Positions 48,108 to 56,797 of a stretch of DNA of 64,000 nucleotides are shown here, piece after piece. Position numbers and translations under genes: made by a program. Under the pieces are notes generated by a model that searched no databases, was not told the DNA's origin, and saw only the letters and a program-made list of their open reading frames with translations. The DNA is from Flammeovirga sp. SJP92. Lineage in GTDB: Bacteria > Bacteroidota > Bacteroidia > Cytophagales > Flammeovirgaceae. Each line of letters starts with the position of its first letter. The stretch's first letter is position 1. The stretch spans positions 1 through 64,000 of the forward strand of contig NZ_LQAQ01000032.1 of assembly GCF_001583495.1 (NCBI RefSeq), given 5' to 3'.

Positions 48108-48626
48108 CTAGTTAGATAAAATTACATAGGCAATTCTAGGATTTTCGACATCAAATCTTACTTCAGCTTTAGCCATTATATCACTGTCAAAACCTATAGG
48201 TAAATATTGATCTCTTTTGTATTGGATTCCATTTACAACATATGAAAAAGAGATTTTCTTATAATTCAGTAGTTTTTTTGTGATGTCTGTTGTTTGAGTT
48301 TTGCCAAAATGATTAAAATTAAAAACAGGCTTACTTAAAAGAACCTTATAGTTTTCTGGGTTGTCTTTATCATATCTGATATGGAATGATTCTCCTTGCT
48401 GACAGCCTTCCACATTTTCATCAATAAAATCAAAATAATCTACTCCATTTACCTGATATTTGATTTTTATACTCGGATCAGTTTCAGTGATAGTACATAT
48501 TGCATCATCTCCAATTATCAATAATTCGTCTTTTGAAGTGTTGTGTTGATAGAACAGTGCAAACACAAAAATTACTACCAATAGAAAATAAAAATAGGGA
48601 GAATATTTGACAAACTTTGCTTTCAT
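48108..48626 (-). CDS. Small membrane-anchored protein with duplicated beta domain
   Basis: 172 residues. One N-terminal transmembrane helix (~10-27) is followed by an extracytoplasmic part made of two similar halves. One is SIKIKYQVNGVDYFDF..GESFHIRYDKDNPENYKVLLS (~55-105), the other ISFSYVVNGIQYKRD..AEVRFDVENPRIAYVILSN (~120-172). The pattern (Y.VNG..Y...G....(V/I)R(Y/F)D..NP) resembles DUF3592-like domains, an impression that needs a profile search. The function is unknown. It lies alone on the minus strand, divergent from hrpB. Confidence 0.7.
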   Translation of the reverse strand: MKAKFVKYSPYFYFLLVVIFVFALFYQHNTSKDELLIIGDDAICTITETDPSIKIKYQVNGVDYFDFIDENVEGCQQGESFHIRYDKDNPENYKVLLSKPVFNFNHFGKTQTTDITKKLLNYKKISFSYVVNGIQYKRDQYLPIGFDSDIMAKAEVRFDVENPRIAYVILSN

Positions 48627-48689
48627 AGTATTCCGTTGTGTGTAAAAGATTGGTACTTTTTATTATTAAAAAATTTCTTAAATATATGT

Positions 48690-48851
48690 AAGTACTAAGT
48701 CAAAAATAAATCATAGTTAATTCTAATTTATTTTTTGAGAGTACAACGCTAAAAAACGTATTAATAGTGGTTCTATTGAAAGTTTTTTGAAGGAAGTAAT
48801 CGCAAAACAATAAATAGAATTAGCATTTGATAATTTTGAATTTGTACTTAT
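48690..48851. repeat. Left inverted repeat flanking hrpB (with 55-bp insertion)
   Basis: 48690-48729 and 48783-48851 together match the reverse complement of 51496-51602 over ~107 bp with few differences. The extra ~55 bp are bordered by direct repeats TTTTTTGA at 48731 and 48783. The rest of the 339-bp gap 48627-48965 holds only the hrpB leader. Confidence 0.8.
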
Positions 48852-48965
48852 TTACTTCTTTCCTAGATAAACTCCTATTAAGAAAAACATATTCTCTTTT
48901 CACCTTCTAGACTATAAATTCCATTATCTTGCAACTCAATTTGAAAAACAGAAAGAAAAGGCATA

Positions 48966-51461
48966 GTGAGTTTAGATTTTCATCAATTTAATTTACCTGT
49001 TGCAGAAGTTGTTCCTGAGGTAAGAAAACATTTAGAACAAGAATCCACCATCATATTAAAAGCACCTCCGGGGGCAGGGAAAAGTACGTTAGTGCCACTG
49101 ACTTTATTAGAGGAAGAGTGGCTGGAGGGAAGAAAAATCTTTCTCCTTGAACCTAGAAGATTAGCGGCAAAATCTATTGCTCAGCGTATGGCTGATATGT
49201 TGGGTGAAAAAGTAGGTGAAACGGTAGGTTATCGTGTTCGTTTTGATGTGAAAGTATCTGAACGTACGCGAATAGAAATTCTTACAGAAGGAATTTTGAC
49301 CCGTATGCTTCAGGATGATAACGCTTTAGAAGATGTAGGAATCGTTATTTTTGATGAATTTCATGAACGAAGCCTTCACGCAGATTTAGCAATGGCATTG
49401 TGCAGAGAATGTCAGCAGGTTTTAAGGGATGATTTAAAAGTAATGGTGATGTCTGCCACTTTGGATATGCCTCAGCTTTCTGCTTTGCTGGACAATTGCC
49501 CAATTGTAGAAAGTCAGGGTAGAATGTTTCCTGTAGAGAAATTCTATGTGGGTGATACAGACCGGTACTTGTTGCCTGAGTTGATGACCAAGACCATTCA
49601 AAATGCCTTGAAAGATCATGATGGTGATATTTTATGTTTTTTACCAGGACAAGGAGAAATCATGAAATGTGCTGATTTATTGCATCAACATACCAAGGGC
49701 ATTGCCATTTATCCGCTTTTTGGGCAATTGCCAATCAACAAACAAAGAGCTGCTATTTTACCTCATCCTGAAGGCAAAAGAAAAGTGGTGTTAGCCACCT
49801 CTATCGCCGAAACCAGTTTGACAATTGAAGGAGTGAAAATTGTAATTGACAGTGGCTTTACGCGTATTCAACAGTTTGACCCTAACTCGGGCTTATCAAG
49901 GTTGGAAACCGTTATGGTTTCTGAAGACGCTGCCGATCAAAGAGCCGGTAGGGCTGGACGTTTAGGGCCTGGTATCTGTTACAGAATGTGGAGTAAAACA
50001 ACACATACTCGTTTAGAAGAAACTAGGGAACCTGAAATTGAACAGGCGGACTTGACTTCATTAGTATTAGATTTGGCACAGTGGGGTGTTATTCATCCTA
50101 ATGAATTGGCATGGGTTACTCCTCCAACTGCAGGGCATGTAGCACAGGCAAAAGATACTTTGACGCAGTTGGAAGCGTTAGAAGATGAAAAAATTACACC
50201 TCATGGAAAAGCAATTCATCGCCTGCCCTGCCACCCTCGTATTGCCCATATGCTTTTATTTGCAGAAGACAATGAACTATTGCCTTTAGCCACAGACCTA
50301 GCCGCAATAATTGAAGAAAGAGATCCATTGCCTAAAAACAGTGGCACTGATATAAATACACGCATTACAGCTTTAAGACGATCTAGAGAATCAGGAAAAG
50401 GAAATCCTCGTTTCCGCCAAATTAATAAAATAGCCGAAGTATATCGTAAGCTTTTTAAATCAAGAGAAGACAATCATTCTTTTGATGATTTTGAAACTGG
50501 ATTACTTTTGGCACATGCCTACCCTGAAAGAATTGCTTGTGCAAAACCTGGTAATAATGCCCAATTCCAATTAGCTAACGGAAAAATTGCCGCTATTGGT
50601 CATAGAGATGAGTTAGCAGATGAATCTTGGCTTGCTGTTGCACATATTGATGCTAGAGATGGAATGGGAAAAATATTTATGGCTTCCCCTCTTGACCCTA
50701 CTGACCTTGCTCCAATGGTCCGAGAAAAGGAAGTGGTAAAATGGGATACCGACGAAGGGGGATTGATTGCCAACAAACAACTTTGCATTGGAAATATTAT
50801 TCTTAAAAGCACGCCAATCAATGATCCTGACCCATCGCATTTGCAACAGGCTATCTTAGATGCTGTAAAAAAGGAAGGAAAACAATTGCTTCCTTTTAAA
50901 GATAAAGATGTAGAACAATGGCAATCACGTGTTCTTTCATTGAAAAAATGGAACCCTAAAGATAAATGGCCGGATGTTTCTACAGAAACGCTTTTGTACT
51001 CAGCTTCTAAATGGTTGAGCCCATATTTAGACAAGATCAAAAAGCCTTCTGATTTAATGAAATTGGACCTGAAGGATATCTTGCAACATAGTTTACCTTG
51101 GGAATTACAAGAACAATTAGATACTTTAGCCCCCACTAAAATACAGGTACCGAGTGGTTCTAACATCAAACTGAAGTACATAGATAATGGACAACCTCCA
51201 ATCCTTGCCGTAAGACTTCAGGAATGTTTTGGTTTGGAAACTACTCCAATGATCAATAATGGGAAACAAAATGTAGTGCTTCATTTACTTTCACCAGGAT
51301 TTAAACCTGTGCAAATTACATCAGATTTAAATAGCTTTTGGAATAATGCTTATTTCGAAGTGAAAAAAGACCTAAAACGAAGGTACCCTAAGCACTCATG
51401 GCCTGACGATCCTTGGACGGAAGAAGCAGTAAGAGGTGTGAAAAGAAAAACAAAGAGTTAG
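48966..51461 (+). CDS. hrpB: ATP-dependent helicase HrpB (DExH family)
   Basis: 831 residues, normal length for HrpB. Walker A APPGAGKST (~36-44), DEFH box (IVIFDEFHERS), SAT motif (VMSATLD), motif VI QRAGRAGRLGPG, a helicase-associated region, and the HrpB C-terminal domain with HSLPWELQEQLDTLAPT and RYPKHSWPDDPW near the end. It is a DEAH/RHA-type RNA helicase relative whose physiological role in bacteria is not well defined. The start is GTG at 48966 (MSLDFHQFNLPVAEVVPEV), supported by alignment of the family N-terminus. Inverted repeats of ~107 bp lie on both sides of the gene. Confidence 0.93.
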   Translation: MSLDFHQFNLPVAEVVPEVRKHLEQESTIILKAPPGAGKSTLVPLTLLEEEWLEGRKIFLLEPRRLAAKSIAQRMADMLGEKVGETVGYRVRFDVKVSERTRIEILTEGILTRMLQDDNALEDVGIVIFDEFHERSLHADLAMALCRECQQVLRDDLKVMVMSATLDMPQLSALLDNCPIVESQGRMFPVEKFYVGDTDRYLLPELMTKTIQNALKDHDGDILCFLPGQGEIMKCADLLHQHTKGIAIYPLFGQLPINKQRAAILPHPEGKRKVVLATSIAETSLTIEGVKIVIDSGFTRIQQFDPNSGLSRLETVMVSEDAADQRAGRAGRLGPGICYRMWSKTTHTRLEETREPEIEQADLTSLVLDLAQWGVIHPNELAWVTPPTAGHVAQAKDTLTQLEALEDEKITPHGKAIHRLPCHPRIAHMLLFAEDNELLPLATDLAAIIEERDPLPKNSGTDINTRITALRRSRESGKGNPRFRQINKIAEVYRKLFKSREDNHSFDDFETGLLLAHAYPERIACAKPGNNAQFQLANGKIAAIGHRDELADESWLAVAHIDARDGMGKIFMASPLDPTDLAPMVREKEVVKWDTDEGGLIANKQLCIGNIILKSTPINDPDPSHLQQAILDAVKKEGKQLLPFKDKDVEQWQSRVLSLKKWNPKDKWPDVSTETLLYSASKWLSPYLDKIKKPSDLMKLDLKDILQHSLPWELQEQLDTLAPTKIQVPSGSNIKLKYIDNGQPPILAVRLQECFGLETTPMINNGKQNVVLHLLSPGFKPVQITSDLNSFWNNAYFEVKKDLKRRYPKHSWPDDPWTEEAVRGVKRKTKS

Positions 51462-51495
51462 CTTTGAAGCTTGTTTTTAAAAGTAGACCTTAATT

Positions 51496-51602
51496 ATAAG
51501 TACAAATTCAAAATTATCTAATACTAATTCTATTTATTGTGTTGTGATTACTTCCTTCAAAAAAATTAGAATTAACTATGATTTATTTTTGACTTAGTAC
51601 TT
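51496..51602. repeat. Right inverted repeat flanking hrpB
   Basis: 107 bp, reverse complement of the split repeat at 48690-48851. For example AATTAGAATTAACTATGATT here matches the complement of 48705-48729. It begins 34 bp after the hrpB stop and ends just before the kbl terminator. Confidence 0.8.
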
Positions 51603-51609
51603 AGCAATA

Positions 51610-51653
51610 AAAAATCCATCATAAACCAAAATACGAGTTTATGATGGATTTTT
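51610..51653 (-). terminator. Terminator of the tdh-kbl operon
   Basis: A perfect 17-bp stem (51610-51626 with 51637-51653), 10-nt loop, A and T tracts on both sides, 18 bp beyond the kbl stop. It could also stop hrpB transcription. Confidence 0.9.
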
Positions 51654-51671
51654 CACAGGCAAAAGGCTTTA

Positions 51672-52859
51672 TTAAATCACACCCAATTCCTTTCCAACTT
51701 CAGTAAATGCTTTTACTGCTTTTTCTAAGTGATCACGAGTATGTGCTGCTGAAAGTTGCACTCTGATTCTTGCTTGCTCTTTTGGAACTACCGGGAAGAA
51801 GAAACCAATTACATAAATTCCTTTCTCTAGTAATTTTTCTGCAAAACGCTGTGATAACTCAGCATTATAAAGCATTACTGCACAGATTGCTGATTCAGTT
51901 GGTTTGATATCAAAACCAGCTGCTAACATTTGCTCTTTGAAGAAGGCTGTATTTTCATGTAGACGTACAGATAATTCGTCTGTTGTGTCCATCATTTCAA
52001 ACATTTCAATACCTGCTGCTGCAATTGATGGAGGAATTGAGTTTGAGAATAAATAAGGTCTAGAACGTTGACGTAACATTTCAATTACCTCTTTCTTACC
52101 TGTAGTGAAACCACCGATAGCACCACCAAATGCTTTTCCTAAAGTACCTGTAATGATGTCAACCTTACCTCTGATATCAAAGTGTTCTGTTACACCTCTT
52201 CCTGTTTGACCAACAACACCTGCTGAGTGGCATTCATCGACCATTACTAAAGCATCATATTTCTCAGCCAGCTCTACAATTTTATCCATTGGCGCCACAT
52301 GACCATCCATTGAGAATACACCGTCGGTTACGATAATTCTGTAACGTTGTTCTTGCGCTGCAATCAACTGCTGTTCCAAATCTTCCATATTGGCAGTAGC
52401 ATAACGGAAACGTTTTGCTTTACATAAACGAACCCCATCAATAATAGAAGCGTGGTTTAATGTATCTGAAATGATAGCATCTTCAGCTGTCAATAGAGGT
52501 TCGAACACACCACCATTAGCGTCAAAACAAGCGGCATATAAGATGGTATCCTCAGTACCGAAAAAGTCAGCAATTTTCTGCTCTAATTTTTTATGAAGAT
52601 CTGTTGCGCCACAAATAAAACGAACTGAAGACATACCGAAACCATGCGTGTCCATTGAGTCTTTTGCCGCTTTGATCAAACGTGGATGATTTGACAAGCC
52701 TAAATAATTGTTGGCACAGAAGTTCAATACGGTTTGTCCTGTATTAAGCGTGATTTCCGCATCCTGTGGAGAAGTGATGATTCTTTCACTTTTATAAAGA
52801 CCATCTGCTTCAATTTGTTTTAAGTCTTCTTTAAGACTTTCGTATATTTTTTTACTCAT
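51672..52859 (-). CDS. kbl: 2-amino-3-ketobutyrate CoA ligase (glycine C-acetyltransferase)
   Basis: 395 residues, PLP enzyme of the alpha-oxoamine synthase family. It splits 2-amino-3-ketobutyrate with CoA into glycine and acetyl-CoA, the second step of threonine breakdown. Motifs: NFCANNYLGLSNHPRL, the AACFDANGG segment, DECHSAGVVGQTGRG, and the PLP lysine in GTLGKAFGGAIGG. It lies 44 bp after tdh on the same strand, and the pairing fixes its role among the otherwise similar 8-amino-7-oxononanoate synthase relatives. A strong terminator follows. Confidence 0.95.
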   Translation of the reverse strand: MSKKIYESLKEDLKQIEADGLYKSERIITSPQDAEITLNTGQTVLNFCANNYLGLSNHPRLIKAAKDSMDTHGFGMSSVRFICGATDLHKKLEQKIADFFGTEDTILYAACFDANGGVFEPLLTAEDAIISDTLNHASIIDGVRLCKAKRFRYATANMEDLEQQLIAAQEQRYRIIVTDGVFSMDGHVAPMDKIVELAEKYDALVMVDECHSAGVVGQTGRGVTEHFDIRGKVDIITGTLGKAFGGAIGGFTTGKKEVIEMLRQRSRPYLFSNSIPPSIAAAGIEMFEMMDTTDELSVRLHENTAFFKEQMLAAGFDIKPTESAICAVMLYNAELSQRFAEKLLEKGIYVIGFFFPVVPKEQARIRVQLSAAHTRDHLEKAVKAFTEVGKELGVI

Positions 52860-52903
52860 TGTAATATCAATTTTGGAGTTAAGTTTTTAAGAAGGATAAT
52901 GAA

Positions 52904-53926
52904 TTAGTCCCAATTTAGGATTACTTTACCACAATTTCCTGATTCCATAATATCAAAGCCTTTTTGGAAATCATCAATACCAAAACGGTGTGTAATGATT
53001 GGAGAAACATCTAAGCCAGACAATAACATTTGTTCCATCTGATACCAAGTTTCGTACATTTCACGACCATAAATACCTTTCAGAGTAAGTCCTCTGAAAA
53101 TGATCTTGTTCCAATCCACTTGAGCAGACTGCGGAAGAATACCTAATAGAGATACTTTCCCTGAATTGTACATATTATCAATCAACTGATTGAAAGCAAT
53201 TGGAGAACCAGAACATTCTAAACCGATATCAAAACCGCTCATGTTTAATTCCTTCATGACCTCATTCAAGTCCTCTTTGGCAGGGTTAACCACTCTTGTA
53301 GCACCCATTTTCTTCGCCAATTCCGCACGGTATTCATTCATTTCTGTGGCCACAATATGTCTTGCTCCTGCAAATCTCGCCACTTGAATAGCCATACTAC
53401 CAATCAATCCTGATCCAGTGATCAATACATCTTCTGCAATCAATGGAAAAGAAAGTGCGGTGTGCGTAGCATTTCCCAACGGGTCCATAATAGATACAAT
53501 CTCATCAGGGATTTGCTTGTTGATTTTCATCACATTAGAAGCAGGAACTTTTACATATTCTGCAAAAGAACCATTTGTGTTTACACCAATACCAATTGTT
53601 GTTTCACAAATATGTTGTCTGCCTCTTCTACAATTACGGCAACGCCCACAAGCAATATGCCCTTCACCTGTAACTCTGTCTCCTTCTTTGAAATCTTTGA
53701 CTTCACTACCAAAAGCGGCAACGTGTCCCACGTATTCGTGTCCAATCGTCTGACCTACGCGTACCGTTTGCTGTGCCCAAGCATCCCATAAATAAATATG
53801 CAAGTCTGTGCCACAAATAGATGATTTTGAAACTTTGATAAGGACATCATTTGGTCCCACTTCAGGAATGGCAACATCTTCCATCCATAGGCCTTTTTCA
53901 GCCTTAGATTTTACAAGTGCTTTCAT
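52904..53926 (-). CDS. tdh: L-threonine 3-dehydrogenase
   Basis: 340 residues, zinc MDR enzyme oxidising L-threonine with NAD+ to 2-amino-3-ketobutyrate, the substrate of Kbl. The catalytic zinc Cys38 is in [17 protein letters not shown] follows, structural-zinc cysteines are in [15 protein letters not shown], and the NAD site is [15 protein letters not shown]. The closing [28 protein letters not shown] is characteristic of Tdh. It is first in the two-gene operon with kbl; a minus-strand TAATTTTG at 54004-54011 could be a -7 box but lies in low-complexity sequence. Confidence 0.95.
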   Translation of the reverse strand: MKALVKSKAEKGLWMEDVAIPEVGPNDVLIKVSKSSICGTDLHIYLWDAWAQQTVRVGQTIGHEYVGHVAAFGSEVKDFKEGDRVTGEGHIACGRCRNCRRGRQHICETTIGIGVNTNGSFAEYVKVPASNVMKINKQIPDEIVSIMDPLGNATHTALSFPLIAEDVLITGSGLIGSMAIQVARFAGARHIVATEMNEYRAELAKKMGATRVVNPAKEDLNEVMKELNMSGFDIGLECSGSPIAFNQLIDNMYNSGKVSLLGILPQSAQVDWNKIIFRGLTLKGIYGREMYETWYQMEQMLLSGLDVSPIITHRFGIDDFQKGFDIMESGNCGKVILNWD

Positions 53927-54541
53927 GGTTATTTCTTAATTTACGATGGTAGTATGTATAATTTATTGTTGGGTATTTCTATCCCTATTTCATAACTAAA
54001 ATTCAAAATTAAAATTTTTCAGAATATAAACTAAAGGTAGATAGAGCATTAAGATTAATTAGAGTATTATACCGGTTTAGTGCTTCTTATTATTAAATAA
54101 ACACAAGTGACATTATACGAAATAATACCCTTCAAACCTCAACTAAAATAGAATAATATATTATTTAATTTACATTCTCTGAAATAATTTAATTTTTTAT
54201 TAAAATTAAAAATAGTTACATAAAATTCTGAATTAAACTCAATTATCCATCATTTCAGATGATTATTTTGTTTCAATAAGATATAGGCTATAAAAAAGGG
54301 AAGCATTCACCTCCCTCTTTTTTACTTAATAATTACCTAACAACTTACATATTAACAATACATCATTACAATCTTTTGGATAAAGAATTTCTCCTTTTTC
54401 AACTACTTATATCCATTGTATAAAAATGTCACCCGATAAAATGGAAGAAAACGGTATTAGGGGAAATTTAAAAATGTAATCAGGGAAAGTGATCCTCAGA
54501 AAAGGGCGTTTACATAGTTATCAATCACAAAAACAATAGAT
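53927..54541. other. Divergent intergenic region with orphan terminator-like hairpin
   Basis: 615 AT-rich bp between the divergent tdh and lipoprotein genes, with no ORF of note. The only structure is the hairpin at 54293-54322. Confidence 0.5.
54293..54322. terminator. Orphan terminator-like hairpin
   Basis: AAAAAGGGAAG, loop, then CCTCCC and a T-rich tail (one internal mismatch). No annotated gene ends here on either strand, so it may close a small RNA or an attenuated leader. Confidence 0.4.
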
Positions 54542-55954
54542 ATGAAACGCAATTTTATTTTACTATTTACGATTATTTTTACTACGGCATTTTTGTCATG
54601 TTCAAAACAAGAAGATACTGTGGTACCCGTAGTGGCCAAAGATCCTCAAAACTTAAAAGTTGAGCTCATTGAAAACAAAGCTGTGGTCAGCTGGGACGTA
54701 CAGGCCAATGAAAGTTATAGTTTTCAATTAGCTGAGGATGAAAAGTACACTGACGTTATTTTCAATAAAACTGAGAAGAAAAAAATGGACGCCGTCATCG
54801 AAATTGATGATTCAGAAAGCTTTGTCAACCACGGAAAAGTGACATTTATAAATGTACCGGTTAACCAAAAATTCTATTTCAGAGTGAGAGCTGAAATTAT
54901 AAATGAGAAAACGTTTAAATCTACAAGCTATTCAAATTACTCAAAGGTAAATTTCTTAATTGAGGATAACACCAAACCTGCTATTCCTACGACAAAAGTA
55001 GATAGCAATCAAATCTCATTTTCTTCTTTCAATATTGGTTTTCCAGAAGATTTTGATCCTCAAAATCATTTAGATATTAAGTTAGAGATCTCCAAAGATG
55101 AGGCATTTTCGGAATCCGTTGTCTATGATTATTACCCTCAGTATGGTGCAAATGCCATCAATTTAGATCCCATTACTAAATATTACTATAGAGTGATTCC
55201 ATCTGATATTAACGGAAATGTAAGAGCATCGGAGGCCCTAACTTTAACCACACATTCTATTGCTCAGCTAGAAACAGCTGGCTTTGATTACTTGTCAACA
55301 GGTGGTGGCCCTGCCTATTTCACTTTAATTTTCAGACCGCAAGCCAAAGATTCTACGCTGATAAAATTGGCCACTGAACACCACGCCAACATACACGCAG
55401 TAACTGAGGCTTCTACTTCATCGTCTTTTGAAAGTAATGTAACCCAACGTAAAAGCGTAGAAGTAGACAACCGCAACACCCCTTTTGCTTATTTAAAAAC
55501 AATAGAAGCTTTAGGTTCCAAAATTTATGGTAGAACGTACCTTAATACAGGAAACAACAATGGTAATTTTTCAAATACTGTCATCAAAGAAATGCCAAAC
55601 GCAGTCGCTTCAATAGATAATGAAGTAGTTGAATTTATAAAAGAAAGTACGAGCACTTCACAATTCATTCACCTCAAGTCAACGGGTGGTGAAGAAATGG
55701 AATTACAAATCTCCTTGCTTGAAACACTAAAAGAAGGCAAAAACGATATAATTTTTAGTAGTAGTTCAAATAATAAATTTAGTGTAATAAGAGATGGTAT
55801 AGAGTACAACTCTAAACGAAGCTTCACTATTACTCTCATTAAAAGTAGTAACTCGGTGACGATGAATGAGTCGGTAGATGTAATCTCATTAGAAAGTACC
55901 GATAGTAAACACGGGATGCTTAATCTAATCCAATTTGGTTTAGGACTAAGATAG
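54542..55954 (+). CDS. FN3-like lipoprotein of unknown function
   Basis: 470 residues. The lipoprotein signal ends LSC (Cys20). An FN3-like domain covers ~35-140 (PQNLKVELIENKAVVSWDV; KFYFRVRAEI; YSNYSKVNFLI) and a second beta domain ~145-235 (HLDIKLEISKDEAFSESVVY; TKYYYRVIPSDINGNVRASE). The C-terminal ~235 residues are unrecognised; they contain a Thr/Ser-rich beta region and no T9SS domain. It stands alone, closed by its own terminator. A surface or periplasmic binding role is likely from architecture only. Confidence 0.75.
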   Translation: MKRNFILLFTIIFTTAFLSCSKQEDTVVPVVAKDPQNLKVELIENKAVVSWDVQANESYSFQLAEDEKYTDVIFNKTEKKKMDAVIEIDDSESFVNHGKVTFINVPVNQKFYFRVRAEIINEKTFKSTSYSNYSKVNFLIEDNTKPAIPTTKVDSNQISFSSFNIGFPEDFDPQNHLDIKLEISKDEAFSESVVYDYYPQYGANAINLDPITKYYYRVIPSDINGNVRASEALTLTTHSIAQLETAGFDYLSTGGGPAYFTLIFRPQAKDSTLIKLATEHHANIHAVTEASTSSSFESNVTQRKSVEVDNRNTPFAYLKTIEALGSKIYGRTYLNTGNNNGNFSNTVIKEMPNAVASIDNEVVEFIKESTSTSQFIHLKSTGGEEMELQISLLETLKEGKNDIIFSSSSNNKFSVIRDGIEYNSKRSFTITLIKSSNSVTMNESVDVISLESTDSKHGMLNLIQFGLGLR

Positions 55955-55981
55955 TAATGTAGTAAACAAGTTATACAGGTC

Positions 55982-56016
55982 ACCCCTATTTCTTTTTAAG
56001 AGGTAGGGGTATTTTT
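55982..56016 (+). terminator. Terminator of the FN3-like lipoprotein gene
   Basis: A 12-bp stem (ACCCCTATTTCT at 55982-55993 with AGAGGTAGGGGT at 55999-56010, two G.T pairs) and ATTTTT tail. Confidence 0.85.
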
Positions 56017-56079
56017 CATTTCAATTAATGCTATTTGTTATAAAATAAGCATATTTTGCAAAATAAAAGAATCCTATTT

Positions 56080-56670
56080 ATGCATCATCTTAAAGCAATT
56101 TTGTTCTGTATCCTCTTGAATACATTATTTATCTCGAATCTTTATGCTCAAAATTATCCATTAAGACCAAATGGTTTTAAGTCAGAAATAAGTGATTACA
56201 TTTTAGATCATAAAGCACTTCGTACCTATGATTTCATTCTCTTCAAATCAGAAGATTCTTATTGGCACAAGAATAAACAATATAGGCTAATTTGCTTTAC
56301 TGAAAACCAAGTTGAATTGATCACAATTCTCAAGAAAAAGAAAAACAAAAAGATTAGAATAGTGGGAATAAAGCAAGCTGATATTAATAAATCTCATCAA
56401 TTGCTCAATACTTTAACTGAACTTGGGCTTTTTGATTGGACTAATTCAGATCTTGACCACAGGTCATATAATGAAGAAACTGGTAACACTAAAGTACTTA
56501 GTATTTCAGATGGTTCCATTGAAACTTTTGAAATGATAAACCATCAAGAAAAATGGGGTTTAAGTGTTTATGAAGCAATCCAGTATTTTGAATTTTGTGG
56601 AAATAAAAATCTCAAATCTTTTGATGATGCCTGTCGGTTGTTTGATAAATATTGGGGTAAGAAGCTCTAG
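56080..56670 (+). CDS. Small secreted protein of unknown function
   Basis: 196 residues from the ATG at 56080, giving signal peptide MHHLKAILFCILLNTLFISN..YAQ; the frame also allows a TTG at 56056. The mature part is mixed alpha/beta, with a central Lys-rich run (KKKKNKKIRIVGIKQADIN) and a C-terminal W/Y/F-rich segment (WGLSVYEAIQYFEFCGNK...DDACRLFDKYWGKKL) with two cysteines. No family recognised. It converges with the fibre array. Confidence 0.7.
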   Translation: MHHLKAILFCILLNTLFISNLYAQNYPLRPNGFKSEISDYILDHKALRTYDFILFKSEDSYWHKNKQYRLICFTENQVELITILKKKKNKKIRIVGIKQADINKSHQLLNTLTELGLFDWTNSDLDHRSYNEETGNTKVLSISDGSIETFEMINHQEKWGLSVYEAIQYFEFCGNKNLKSFDDACRLFDKYWGKKL

Positions 56671-56685
56671 TTACTTATAAAAAGT

Positions 56686-56716
56686 AGGTAAGTCTAATGA
56701 AAGACTTACCTTAGAA
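56686..56716. terminator. Hairpin between convergent genes
   Basis: AGGTAAGTCT (56686-56695) pairs with AGACTTACCT (56702-56711). It lies 16 bp past the 56670 stop and may end both this gene and the minus-strand fibre operon. Confidence 0.5.
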
Positions 56717-56797
56717 ATTAATTTTACTTAAAATGAACTATCAAAAATTATAGAAATTAGATATCTTGACGTTCCAACTCTTCCTCTAAATCTATTT

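Noticed and set aside
48690-51602. hrpB with inverted repeats as a composite transposon
   Set aside because: No transposase or integrase lies between the repeats, hrpB is a normal-length housekeeping-type gene, and no target duplications outside the repeats were found.
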